This document shows positions 17,406-27,100 of a DNA stretch of 62,154 bases, piece by piece. Position 1 is the first letter of the stretch; each line of letters begins with the position of its first letter. This DNA is from CAYWVO01 sp964461835 (GTDB taxonomy: Bacteria > Zixibacteria > MSB-5A5 > WJJR01 > JAJRUJ01), in the NCBI GenBank assembly GCA_964461835.1, contig CAYWVO010000020.1, positions 1-62,154 on the forward strand, written 5' to 3'. Both the position numbers and the translations under genes were made by a program. The notes under the pieces were generated by a model. The model searched no databases. It saw only the letters and a program-made list of their open reading frames with translations, and was not told the origin of the DNA.

Positions 17406-17969
17406 ATGTATGTGACCGAAGAGATGTTGCGGGGCGTGCGCGCAAAATACGGTACGCCCGAGACGCTGACATTTGAGACCGTCTGCCCGGAGTGGGAGAT
17501 GGATGTCATCATTGGCTCGATGAAGCACGACCGGGCGCACGATATCACCTTATTTATTTTCCGAGATGATCAGATCGCCGTCACTGCCAAGCATTCTTAT
17601 CAGCCGGGATTGTATCGTCCGCCCTCCGGTGGATTGAAGCCCGGTGAATCGGTGGAAGAGGGCGCCGCGCGGGAAGCGTATGAAGAAACGGGTTTAACCA
17701 TCACCCTCGAACGGTATCTGCTCTGCATTCAACCACATTTTTATTCCCCGACCCGCGAAGTTGACTGGACCAGCCACGTCTTTCTGGCCCGGCATGTGAG
17801 GGGTACCATTGAGCCGCACGACGATCAGGAAATTCGTGAGGCGCGCTGGGCCTCCCGTGATGAGCTGCCGACCTTCGCGCGGCTGATGCGACAGACTGAC
17901 TCCGGCGGGCTGCATTACCGGGCGTTTCTGCAGGAACAGACACTCAAGCGCATCTCTTTTTCCGACTAA
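17406..17969 (+). CDS. Nudix hydrolase
   Basis: 187 residues with a complete Nudix box at about residues 78-100: 'GLKPGESVEEGAAREAYEETGL', matching GX5EX7REUXEEXGU. Nudix enzymes hydrolyse nucleoside diphosphates linked to another moiety; the substrate cannot be assigned. The N-terminal 45 residues ('EEMLRGVRAKYGTPETLTF') precede the Nudix fold and may help in substrate choice or dimer formation. Follows the M24 peptidase closely on the same strand. Confidence 0.85.
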   Translation: MYVTEEMLRGVRAKYGTPETLTFETVCPEWEMDVIIGSMKHDRAHDITLFIFRDDQIAVTAKHSYQPGLYRPPSGGLKPGESVEEGAAREAYEETGLTITLERYLLCIQPHFYSPTREVDWTSHVFLARHVRGTIEPHDDQEIREARWASRDELPTFARLMRQTDSGGLHYRAFLQEQTLKRISFSD

Positions 17970-18205
17970 TCCGCCGCAGATACGTACCCATTAAGTGTGG
18001 GACAAATCCCATTTGTCAGATAGCTTTTGGGAAGTGGAAAATCGTCACCGCTCCCTTCGGTAATTACTTTCGACATTGTAACCCTTTAATAATCAGGCAG
18101 TTATCGCCTTGCCCCCTTGCGGTCGGTGTGGGGCAAACACTGCGGCATCCCTGTTGCACTCTCTGCGTTGGAAACAACCTTTGAACTTGCAGCGGGAGAA
18201 GTAGG

Positions 18206-18484
18206 ATGCTTGTACGATTCACACTGACCATGGACGACCTCACGGTCGACGGCGAACATTTCGATTCGGTGATCCTCGACTGGGAATCAGACTCCAGCCA
18301 GGAGGAAGTGATGGCCATGTCGGAAAAGTGGATTTCCACGCAAGATTTCCTGACCCGGCGGATGGTCGGTTTGACCCGTGTAGGCGAATCGAGCCTCACC
18401 ATAGAGCCGGTTGAGGATGGTGTGAACGACGAGCACGACAGCGAGGGGTACCCCGATGGCCGATCATATTCTGTCGGCGATTAA
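18206..18484 (+). CDS. Small acidic protein, unknown function
   Basis: 92 residues preceded by GGGAGAAGTAGG. The sequence is rich in Asp and Glu ('DDLTVDGEHFDSVILDWESDSSQEEV') with no membrane segment or known motif. Its end overlaps the start of the next gene by 29 bases in another frame, so the two are probably translationally coupled. First of three short genes (18206-18988) that look like one cassette. Confidence 0.55.
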   Translation: MLVRFTLTMDDLTVDGEHFDSVILDWESDSSQEEVMAMSEKWISTQDFLTRRMVGLTRVGESSLTIEPVEDGVNDEHDSEGYPDGRSYSVGD

Positions 18485-18779
18485 GGAAATCGCGGCTTCA
18501 CTGGCCACGGCGCTGGGGAAAAAAATCGGGGACCTCGACACCGTGTTGCAGGAGGCCGGACTGACCGATACAGGATATGTAATCTATATCCTGATCGGAG
18601 TTGTCGGCCTGATGCTGCTATTCCGATTGTTAAAAGCGTCGTTTGGGGTGTTGCAAAAAGTCGTGTTGCCCGCAGCACTCATCGCCTGGGCTGCGGGCAA
18701 CTATTTCAGTGTCCCGTTTTTCGCCGTCTTTCCGGCGCTGGTCGGCGTCGGTGCAGCCTGGATGCTCGTTCGGGGGTAA
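18456..18779 (+). CDS. Small membrane protein, unknown function
   Basis: 107 residues. An amphipathic N-terminal stretch (1-35, 'ILSAIKEIAASLATALGKKIGDL') is followed by hydrophobic helices at about 42-60 ('VIYILIGVVGLMLLFRLL') and two more between 68 and 105. This suggests a three-helix inner-membrane protein. Family not recognised. It overlaps the preceding acidic gene and lies five bases before the zinc-ribbon gene. Confidence 0.6.
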   Translation: MADHILSAIKEIAASLATALGKKIGDLDTVLQEAGLTDTGYVIYILIGVVGLMLLFRLLKASFGVLQKVVLPAALIAWAAGNYFSVPFFAVFPALVGVGAAWMLVRG

Positions 18780-18784
18780 GTATT

Positions 18785-18988
18785 ATGGCACAGCAGGATT
18801 CGGGGGAACCCTCTGCCCATTGTTCAGATCAGTGGTGTCCCATCTGTCGAATTCAATTGGAGTTGCACCATGACGATTTGGTCTGCCCCCTCTGTCAGGT
18901 CCGGTGGCAGTATTATTCCTCTGATGCGTTCGACCGGGGGCTGACGCTGTTACCGCCGGATGAGGATTTTGGTTTTGGGATTGCGTGA
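18785..18988 (+). CDS. Small zinc-ribbon protein, unknown function
   Basis: 67 residues with two CPxC knuckles, 'WCPICRIQLELHHDDLVCPL' and the following 'CQVRW', giving a four-cysteine zinc ribbon at about residues 18-40, then an acidic tail. Starts five bases after the membrane-protein gene and is probably its operon partner. Function unknown. Convergent with mnmA, whose end lies 12 bases away. Confidence 0.65.
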   Translation: MAQQDSGEPSAHCSDQWCPICRIQLELHHDDLVCPLCQVRWQYYSSDAFDRGLTLLPPDEDFGFGIA

Positions 18989-19000
18989 ACAGAGATGTAT

Positions 19001-20137
19001 TTAGCGCTCGGCCCATTCACCGAGACCAACCTCCTTGATTCTCCCGCCACCTAATACGACATCACCATCGTAGAGGACCGCGGACTGACCCGGCGTAATC
19101 GCCCGTTGCGGTTCATCGAAAGAGACCACTGTTTCATCATCAACCTTCCGAACCACTGCCGGCGCCGGTGGATGACGATAGCGTATCTTGGCTTTGGCGA
19201 TAATTTCTTCGCCCTTGGCAGGCGGGGTATGTGAGATCCAGTTGCTGTCGGCAAGAGAAAAAGAACGTTGATAGAGTTGATCGTCGGAACCGATGCGAAC
19301 GGTGTTGGTCGTGGAATCAACGTCGGTCACGTACGCGGGTGTCCCATGCGCGCCGATACCTTTACGCTGCCCAATCGTATAGAAAGCGACGCCCCTGTGC
19401 CGCCCCACGGTTTTGCCGTTGTCGTCGATGATCGGCCCCGTCTGACCCTCCACACCGGCCTTCTCGCGCAGAAATCGCCCATAATCGTTATCGGCGACAA
19501 AGCAAATTTCCCGGCTCTCTGGCCGTTCGGCGTTGCGGAGCCCAAGGTCCCGGGCGATTGCGCGCACCTCGGATTTGTGCAGTCCGCCAAGCGGGAAAAT
19601 CGTTCGCGCCAGAGCATCCGCCTGCACGCCCCAGAGAAAATATGATTGATCGCGCGCCGTATCAATTCCGCGCAGGAGTCGATAGCGGCCGGTCTGGTCA
19701 TCCTGTTCGATCCGTGCATAGTGACCGGTGGCAAGGAAGTCTGCGTTCATCATCTGCGCGCGCTCTTCGAGCACCGACCATTTAATTTTTGTATTGCAGA
19801 CCACGCACGGATTCGGCGTGCGCCCGGCTTGGTATTCACTGATAAAATCATTGATGACATCCCGGCGAAATTGCTCAGCGAGATCGATTACATAAAAGGG
19901 AAATCCCATTTTCCCCGCGATCAAGCGAGCATCGTCGAATGCCTCGGCCGAGCAGCAGCGCGCATCGTTGTGGACATTACCACCGACGTCGGCGTAGTTC
20001 CAGAGTTTCATCGTGACACCGACAACATCGCAACCCGCGTCCGCCAGCAACGCAGCGGCGACCGAGGAATCAACACCGCCGGACATCGCGACCACGACAC
20101 GAGCGCCGGCATAAGCAGAGAGATCGGGAGGGCCCAT
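19001..20137 (-). CDS. mnmA: tRNA-specific 2-thiouridylase MnmA
   Basis: 378 residues from ATG 20137; the frame is open to 20212, but that extension overlaps the upstream gene and precedes the conserved start. The PP-loop 'VVVAMSGGVDSSVAAALL' binds ATP. The catalytic cysteines lie in 'NPCVVCNTKIKW' and 'SREICFVADNDYGRFL'. It puts sulfur on U34 of tRNA(Lys), tRNA(Glu) and tRNA(Gln). It begins seven bases after the cysteine desulfurase gene, the usual sulfur source for this reaction. Confidence 0.95.
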   Translation of the reverse strand: MGPPDLSAYAGARVVVAMSGGVDSSVAAALLADAGCDVVGVTMKLWNYADVGGNVHNDARCCSAEAFDDARLIAGKMGFPFYVIDLAEQFRRDVINDFISEYQAGRTPNPCVVCNTKIKWSVLEERAQMMNADFLATGHYARIEQDDQTGRYRLLRGIDTARDQSYFLWGVQADALARTIFPLGGLHKSEVRAIARDLGLRNAERPESREICFVADNDYGRFLREKAGVEGQTGPIIDDNGKTVGRHRGVAFYTIGQRKGIGAHGTPAYVTDVDSTTNTVRIGSDDQLYQRSFSLADSNWISHTPPAKGEEIIAKAKIRYRHPPAPAVVRKVDDETVVSFDEPQRAITPGQSAVLYDGDVVLGGGRIKEVGLGEWAER

Positions 20138-20144
20138 GGGATAC

Positions 20145-21326
20145 TCACGCAGGTTGATTGCTGCGCCGGTAATTAGGCGACATCTGCCGGAGACGGTCAA
20201 CTTCCGTGGCAATCGTCTCCACGAGGGAGTCGATATCGTCCATCCGGTTCAACCGGCCAAACGAGAAGCGGATCGAACTTTCGGCCACCGCCTGCTCGAA
20301 ACCCATCGCCGTGATAACATGGGATGGCTCAATTGCGCCCGTGGAACAGGCCGCGCCGGAGGAAACACAGATGCCGTGCAAATCCAGGGCAATGACCAGG
20401 GCCTCGCCGTTGATGCCATTGAAACCGACGTTGACCGTCGTCTTAATCCGTTGCTCCGGATGACCGTGTAACTGAATATCAGGTACTTGTTCAAACAACC
20501 GCGTCCGGAACTGGTCGGCAATTGCCGCGGCCTGATCATACTGTTCAGGTTGTTCTTTGAGCAGTTTCAGCGCTTCCGCCATGCCGACTATGCCGGGCAG
20601 GTCTTCAGTGCCCGAGCGGCGTGTGCTTTCCTGACCACCGCCGAAAATTAACGGGTCAACTTCAACACCCCGCCGCAGGTACAAAGCGCCAACGCCTTTT
20701 GGGCCATAAAACTTATGCGCCGAGAGCGTGAGCATATCAACACCCAACTCATTCACATCGACTGGTACTTTGCCAATCGATTGCACGGCGTCGGTATGGA
20801 ACAGTGTGTCCCGTTCGTGGGCGATTGTCGCGAGTTCGCGAATCGGCTGCATGGTACCGACTTCGTTGTTGGCGGCCATAATCGACACCAGGGTGGTATC
20901 GTCCCGCAGCGCTGCTTTCAGATCATCCGGATTGACTAGGCCGTGGCGATCAACGGGCAGGACGGTTATCTCCCAGCCCAATTCGGCCAGCCGGTCGACT
21001 GCATGCAACACCGCGTGATGTTCAATCGCGCTGGTGATAACATGTCGACCCTTTTTCTGTTTCGCGTACGCGCCACCGATGATTGCCAGGTTATCCGATT
21101 CGGTTCCCGAGCCGGTGAAGGTAATCTCGGCAGGCTTGGCGCCGAGGAATTCGGCGACTGTCGCACGGGATTCCTCCAGATACCCCTTGGCTGCCTGTCC
21201 TACTCGGTGCGGGGAGGAGGGGTTGCCAAAGGTGTCCCCGGCCACGGTAGCCATGATTTCGACGACCCGCGCCGCCGGGCGCGTGGTGGCATTATGATCA
21301 CAATAAATGGTGTGTTCCATGTGCAC
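20145..21326 (-). CDS. Cysteine desulfurase (NifS/IscS family)
   Basis: 393 residues. 'IYCDHNATTRP' at the N-terminus, 'GTESDNLAI', the PLP-binding Lys in 'LSAHKFYGPKG' and the catalytic Cys in 'SSGAACSTG' define a NifS-like enzyme, which removes sulfur from cysteine as a protein persulfide. The short segment around the catalytic Cys is the group I (IscS/NifS) type. Its placement directly before mnmA suggests it feeds tRNA thiolation, and it may also serve Fe-S assembly. IscU or other scaffold genes are absent here. Confidence 0.93.
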   Translation of the reverse strand: MHMEHTIYCDHNATTRPAARVVEIMATVAGDTFGNPSSPHRVGQAAKGYLEESRATVAEFLGAKPAEITFTGSGTESDNLAIIGGAYAKQKKGRHVITSAIEHHAVLHAVDRLAELGWEITVLPVDRHGLVNPDDLKAALRDDTTLVSIMAANNEVGTMQPIRELATIAHERDTLFHTDAVQSIGKVPVDVNELGVDMLTLSAHKFYGPKGVGALYLRRGVEVDPLIFGGGQESTRRSGTEDLPGIVGMAEALKLLKEQPEQYDQAAAIADQFRTRLFEQVPDIQLHGHPEQRIKTTVNVGFNGINGEALVIALDLHGICVSSGAACSTGAIEPSHVITAMGFEQAVAESSIRFSFGRLNRMDDIDSLVETIATEVDRLRQMSPNYRRSNQPA

Positions 21327-21400
21327 ATTCCTAACGTCCCGGTTTATCTAGTGTATACGGGCGTGAGAGGCGGATAAAAGTGGTAACATGACAAGAATGC

Positions 21401-22138
21401 TCATGTTTTCAGCGCCTGCACGAACGCCGCCGCCAACCGGCGGGTGTTATCGTCCTTTTCCGGCATGACCTCCGGATGCCACTGCACGGCTAATACGAAC
21501 CGCGTTCCTGGAACTTCGACGCCCTCGATGACATCATCCCCCACAGACACCGAATTGGGCTGTAATTCCTTACCAAGGTCCTTTATCGCCTGATGATGCG
21601 CCGTGGAGACGTTAATTCGTTCTTTGCCGATGATTTCGTACAGGCGGGTACCCTTGTGTATCGTTACATCATGATAGCGGCGGTAGAATGCCCCGCAGCG
21701 GGAGTGGTTATTGGTCGGCTTGGGCCGTTGTTCCACCAGGTCCTGATACAACGATCCCCCGTAGGCGACATTGAGCGATTGGATCCCGCGGCAAATCCCC
21801 AGAATCGGCAAGCCGATCCGGTCGGCTTCCTTGACTGCCAGTAGTTCGAAGGTGTCCCGGTCTGGGGCCAGTTCGAGGGTTTTAGTCTGCGCATTTTCCC
21901 CGAAATGATGAGGTTCCCAATCCTCCCCACCGGAGAGCAGGAGACCGTCGAGCACCCCGATAATGCGCCGCACTTCCTCCGGATCGTCGGAGTTGGGCAG
22001 CAGGATCGGCACCGCGCCGGCTGCGCGGAACATGATCGCGTACGCGCGATGGAGAAATTCGAACACATAGGGCGTGGGATTGAGCCGTTGTTCATCGTAC
22101 GGGGCAACCCAGGTGGTCATGCCGATGAGTGGTCGCAT
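21401..22138 (-). CDS. Class I glutamine amidotransferase (peptidase C26, PuuD-like)
   Basis: 245 residues. The nucleophile lies in 'ILGICRGIQSLNV', the catalytic His/Glu in 'AVQWHPEVMPE', and 'VSTAHHQAIKDLG' is typical of the gamma-glutamyl-gamma-aminobutyrate hydrolase group. 'LLLSGGEDWEP' matches the oxyanion/substrate region. Such enzymes cleave gamma-glutamyl amides in polyamine breakdown and related pathways; no other putrescine genes are nearby, so the natural substrate is uncertain. The tamA stop lies 43 bases upstream on the same strand. Confidence 0.85.
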   Translation of the reverse strand: MRPLIGMTTWVAPYDEQRLNPTPYVFEFLHRAYAIMFRAAGAVPILLPNSDDPEEVRRIIGVLDGLLLSGGEDWEPHHFGENAQTKTLELAPDRDTFELLAVKEADRIGLPILGICRGIQSLNVAYGGSLYQDLVEQRPKPTNNHSRCGAFYRRYHDVTIHKGTRLYEIIGKERINVSTAHHQAIKDLGKELQPNSVSVGDDVIEGVEVPGTRFVLAVQWHPEVMPEKDDNTRRLAAAFVQALKT

Positions 22139-22180
22139 GATCGTCGAACCTCCGTTCGCAGAACTAGGGGAGAGACCGCG

Positions 22181-24121
22181 CTAAAAAGCAAACAAAATTG
22201 CCAGGTGCAGGCGGTCTGATGGTGGATGGCCGGGATGGTTGACGCGCTTGCCGTAATCCACGCGTAAGGGGCCGACCGGTGAAACGTACTGTACTCCGAT
22301 ACCAAAGGTCACCAGCACATCGTCGTAGGTAATATCTCGAAATTGTTTCCAGTTGTTGCCGATATCGCTGAAGACCGTAAACCAGAAATTCCAGATCACG
22401 GGTGTGCGAAGTTCAATGTTCGCGATCCCAAAAACTTGACCACCCAGTGGTGTCCCGTCCTCGACTGGTCCAACGTGGTTTTCTTCATAGCCGCGGATCG
22501 AGTTCGCCCCACCCAAATAGAAACGATCATTGGTCGGGACCGGCTTTTTGGCTTCGTGTTCTTTGACCCACCCGCCTTTAAACCGCGTGGCGAGTATACT
22601 TTGAGCATACCCCTGATAGCGGGCCCAGGAGCCAACGATCTTGTAAAACCACGCATCACCATCCAGAAAGCCACCGGCCCATTCCAAGTCCAGGCGCGTG
22701 AGTGACCCGCTGGTAGGGACGAGAATACTGGGCCGAGAATCACGCTGCATCGAGAGGGCGATTTTGTTGGAGATTGTAATATTCTCCTGAAAGAGAAGCT
22801 TATTTTTCTCCTCGTCTGAAAAATTGACGTAATCAATGTTTTCGCGCGAGATGGTGAGCCACGTTTCGTTGCGCTGATCGGGCTGATAATGTACACCCAA
22901 CTCAGCGACGTATCGGCGCTGGCGGTATTGATAAATGGGCGAGTGCACCAGCGGTTCATAGGTCAGTTGCAGTGTCGTTGGTAGGCGTAAGCCGAAAATC
23001 CAGGGCTCGGTATAGCGGGCCTGGAGTCGATGAGTGAGTACCGTCCACTTTAGCAGCTTTTCATTAGTGATATTGCGAAATTCGGAACGGGCCTGCAGCG
23101 ACCACTGGCGACCCGTTCCCAGCCAGTTTCGATTACCCCATTCCAGGGTATAGTCCCAGGTCAGGTCGTATTGGTCTTCCCGACTGAAGCTCTGCCCGGT
23201 TCCGGCACTAAGATCGATGTAGGATGGCTTGCGTTCGACAACGCGCACCGTGAAATCGGGACGCGTGTTGAAGGTCCCGTCAACGCCCGCAGTGTCGGCA
23301 TTGATCAAGATCCGGGTAAAGGTAAACATCCCGGTGCGATAAATGTTGTTTTGCGACTTTACTATTTCTTTACGGGAATAGCGTTCACCCGTTGCGAAGG
23401 TCAGTTCGCGTTTGATAGCGGGCGTTTTGGTAAAAGAATTCCCGCTGATTTCGATATCCCCGAAGGTAACTTCCGGGTTCGGCGTGACCGTAAGCAGGAT
23501 ATCAGCAGTGTCAACTGCCCCAGAATCAACATCCCACTTGGGATCAAACTCGGCGTACGGATGACCATGATCAGCGTACGTTTCCGTGCATTTACCCACC
23601 GCCCAACCCAGCAAGAAGGGGTTGGCCGGTTTGCCTTCCTTTAACTTGCCAAGCCAGCGATACATTCTTTGCGCGGCAACCGAGGAATCACCGGTATGTG
23701 AAACCTCGCCCCAGACGGTCTGTGTGCCCTCGTTGACAAAGACCTCGATGATCGCGCGATCGGTTTCCGGATCTCGGCGAATGTCCATGACCACGCGGGC
23801 TTCCAAAAACCCGTTTCGCTTGTAGAGGTCAACAATCGCCGCCCGGTCCCGCTCCCAGGCATTGGTATTGATGGACGGCCGCGAGTGAAACGTAATCCTC
23901 TCCCAAAATGAGCGCGGGACCATCTCCATACGATTCCGAATTTCACCGGAGGAGATATGGCCATTGCCGGTTAGAATCAGTTTTTGAATTTTAGGCTTAC
24001 GGCGCAACCAGCGCTTATCCTCTTCATCCACCGGTAGCTCTTGCCCGACACAGAAATCGATCGCGCCCAAGGCCAGCCAGCACAGCGAGAAAATGAGTAG
24101 TATGCGTGTCAATCGCTTCAT
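22181..24121 (-). CDS. Omp85-family outer-membrane protein (TamA/BamA-like)
   Basis: 646 residues with a signal peptide ('ILLIFSLCWLALGAIDFCVG'). POTRA-like domains occupy about 45-280 ('IQKLILTGNGHISSGEIRNR', 'VTFGDIEISGNSFTKTPAIKREL'), then a 16-strand barrel with 'FYLGGANSIRGYEE' (the conserved lid/loop-6 VRGF/Y-type motif is RGY here) and C-terminal 'LHLAILFAF' ending in phenylalanine. It inserts proteins in the outer membrane. The tamB gene ends three bases upstream on the same strand, which favours the TamA role over BamA. Confidence 0.88.
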   Translation of the reverse strand: MKRLTRILLIFSLCWLALGAIDFCVGQELPVDEEDKRWLRRKPKIQKLILTGNGHISSGEIRNRMEMVPRSFWERITFHSRPSINTNAWERDRAAIVDLYKRNGFLEARVVMDIRRDPETDRAIIEVFVNEGTQTVWGEVSHTGDSSVAAQRMYRWLGKLKEGKPANPFLLGWAVGKCTETYADHGHPYAEFDPKWDVDSGAVDTADILLTVTPNPEVTFGDIEISGNSFTKTPAIKRELTFATGERYSRKEIVKSQNNIYRTGMFTFTRILINADTAGVDGTFNTRPDFTVRVVERKPSYIDLSAGTGQSFSREDQYDLTWDYTLEWGNRNWLGTGRQWSLQARSEFRNITNEKLLKWTVLTHRLQARYTEPWIFGLRLPTTLQLTYEPLVHSPIYQYRQRRYVAELGVHYQPDQRNETWLTISRENIDYVNFSDEEKNKLLFQENITISNKIALSMQRDSRPSILVPTSGSLTRLDLEWAGGFLDGDAWFYKIVGSWARYQGYAQSILATRFKGGWVKEHEAKKPVPTNDRFYLGGANSIRGYEENHVGPVEDGTPLGGQVFGIANIELRTPVIWNFWFTVFSDIGNNWKQFRDITYDDVLVTFGIGVQYVSPVGPLRVDYGKRVNHPGHPPSDRLHLAILFAF

Positions 24122-24124
24122 GGG

Positions 24125-27100
24125 TTACTTATACTCATAGAAAAAGTGGAGATTCAAGCGGTACTGATTAAACCGATCATAGCGCCCATCGAGATAAATA
24201 CCCTCGCCGAAGCGATACTCAAAGCCGACTTCCTGCCCCCGCTCAAAACCAACAGTACTACTGCCATAGACATAGAAATTCCGCAGAAAGTAAGTCCCCA
24301 CGGTTACCTCCGTCTCCTCCGTTGATTCTCCTGGGTTAACATTGAATGTCGAGATGCCCAACGTACGCGCAACATTTTTTTCCATTTCGCGGAAGAGCAA
24401 TTTCGCCGCCCCGACCCGCAAGCGGTCGTACAGCCCCGAGTTTCCGTTGCCGGTACCGGCCGTGGCCGACCGGTTGGCCGCCAGGAGAATCAAGATATCC
24501 TGTTCGGAATAGGGTGATCCGGCGGCTGATTGGATCACCGGCTCTGATGCCCGGCCGGTGACCTGCAGGGTGAGCGTCACATCGCGCGCAAATTCCGTTT
24601 CCGTTCCGTCTCCTTCATCCCCGACCGATGTCGCCCGGGAAATCCGGAATGATATTTTCATATCCAATCGAGGATCGATACTCTCAGGTTGATCAAAAAT
24701 CAAATTGCTTTTTTCAATTCGACCTTCGCGACCGAAAATATACACCCGGCTGCGACCGGGGACCAGCTCCGCGCTGCCCAACACCGACAACACACCATAT
24801 TCACGCTGTAACCGCACGTCAAACTTGACTTCCGCATCGGTCTGGTCGTTGTGAATCCAGAAGTTGCCGTCACAGGTGGCATTGATATCCCAGTCCCATT
24901 GGGTGGTATCCGGCAGTACAATCCGGTCTTCATAGGCGAAGGGTTCTCGGTATTCGCCTTCCAGAATTTGAATATCTCCGGAAATTTCCGGCGGGGTCGA
25001 GCCGACTACCGATAAGTCCAGATCGGCCACGACCCTGCTTTCCTGGAATGCAAAGCGGGCCGGAACTTCGGTGCCCCGGAGGCGAAGATTGTAGACGAAA
25101 TTTTCGATTGACTTGATAATAATCGTACCGGATCCCTCGATACCATGGCGGCGTTCCTGTCCCTCAACACGTCCGGTGGCATAAAGGACGTGGATGGTGT
25201 CGTGATGGAGTTCCAGTCCCATGGCGACATCGCGAAACTCATTCTGGATTTCGACTGTTTTAATGGCGCCGTTAAGCAGGTGACCCTGGCCGCTGAAACG
25301 TGGCGCCTGCGGTGAACCGGCCACATCTATCGAAAGCTCCCAGGCGCCCTCGATCCGCTCGAGAATATCCGGCAGCAGCCAGGTAGCCGGCGTTAACGCT
25401 GTTCCGGATCCGGAAAGGGAGAATTTCTGTGGTCGATCGGGAATTCGCTGTTTTACTTCCCCGAAAGACAGGTCAAGGGGAAAGGTGCCCTCGCCCGCTA
25501 AACTCCAATCGTCATGGACCAGGCTGAGAGAGTCGAATTGAATTTCGCCGTCGGCGTAGACGAAACTCCCCTCAATTTCACCGATGTTCTCGCCGAGATA
25601 GGTAAGATTTGTTGTCCAGCCGTTGCCGCGGATTTGTGGCTCGGCGAACGTTCCCTGCAATTCAGTCAGGATATGCAAGTAGCCACCGACGTCCATCTCG
25701 GGGAAAAAGCGCTCCCGGTAGGGAGTAAAGTTCAATTCATCGACCACCAGAATAAAGTCCATGCGAGTGTCGAAATCAATCCGTCCGGCAGCCTCCAATT
25801 CGACGTGGTCGCCGATGACTTTGAACGGCTCGAAGGAAAAGCCCAGCGTGTCGATGGTCCAAAAGACCGTGTCGGCTACATGGAACCGTTCATCATTGAA
25901 ACCGCCGGCAATGGGAAACAGGTTGATCGGCAAGGTATCGGCCTCCCAGTTGAGCCGGCCACCCACCTGCATACTGAAGCCAGGGAACATCGCCATTGCC
26001 GAGTCGATGATGACATCGAACCCGTCAAAGGTGAGCATCGTATACAGTGAGTCGATGGGCACCTGCCAGCCAACCGCATCACTCCACGTCATTTCGGCGG
26101 CGCCCTGACGAGAATCGAAGACATCATCGATTTGGAAATTCCCCACAAAATCAGCAGAGCGCAGATCAAAAAGCCGCAGGGAATCCGATTCGAACCGTCC
26201 GGCGACATCCGGTGAAGAGGCACGTCCGGTTAAGCTGAGATATGCATATCCGCGCCCGGCGAGGCTGTCGATAAACGTTTGTCCCTCATAGTCGCGCAAA
26301 TTTTCCAGGTAGACATTGGCAAAAGCATCAATGGAATCGCTGAACCAGATGTTTCCCTCGATTTCCGCGATGGTCTGGTAATACCCAAGTTGAAAGCCGG
26401 TGGCAAACTCAACGTGCTTTGTGTCTACCTGCATCTTCCCGCGTGCGCTGGTAATCTCGTAGGCGTCGAAATTACTGCGCGAAAGTTCGACATCCAATTG
26501 CATCTGCAACTCGTCCTGTTCGAAGCTCTCACCATCGAGGGTAAGCGAACCGGAGAGATCGGTGGTGAATGTTTCCGGGACGACGTTATTGAGGTTGAAA
26601 CCGCGAATTGTCCCGGAGTACCCGTAGCTCGGTGGGGACGCAGAGAAATCCAGATACCCGGAGCCATTGAATGCCGCTCCGACCGCGGTCCCGCGAAAAC
26701 GCTGAAATCTGACGTCACCCTTCTCCTGGGTGAAGGCGATCTCAACCCCTTGGATTTTTCTATCCTCCAGCGTTCCCGAGAGTTTCCCCGCGCCGCCGCT
26801 GACCCCTCCTGGCCCCAGAATCAGAATTCCCGAGTAATCGGCCGCACCACGGATATTTATCCCCAACAGCGTCTTGAGTTCCTCGAGCGAGACATGTGCT
26901 TGGTGGATGTTTAGCGTATCGCCGGGATTTATCGTTCCCCCGGCGGAGACATAGGAGGACTGTGTCGCAACATATGCTGAATCCAGCGAGACGCCTGCCG
27001 GACTTTTTTGTCCTTGTACCCAGGCGGTTAGGTAGGTGCTGTCTTTTTTGGGGAGTACGGCGGTGAACCGCCCAACGGAAAACTCAAGGTCGTTACCAGC

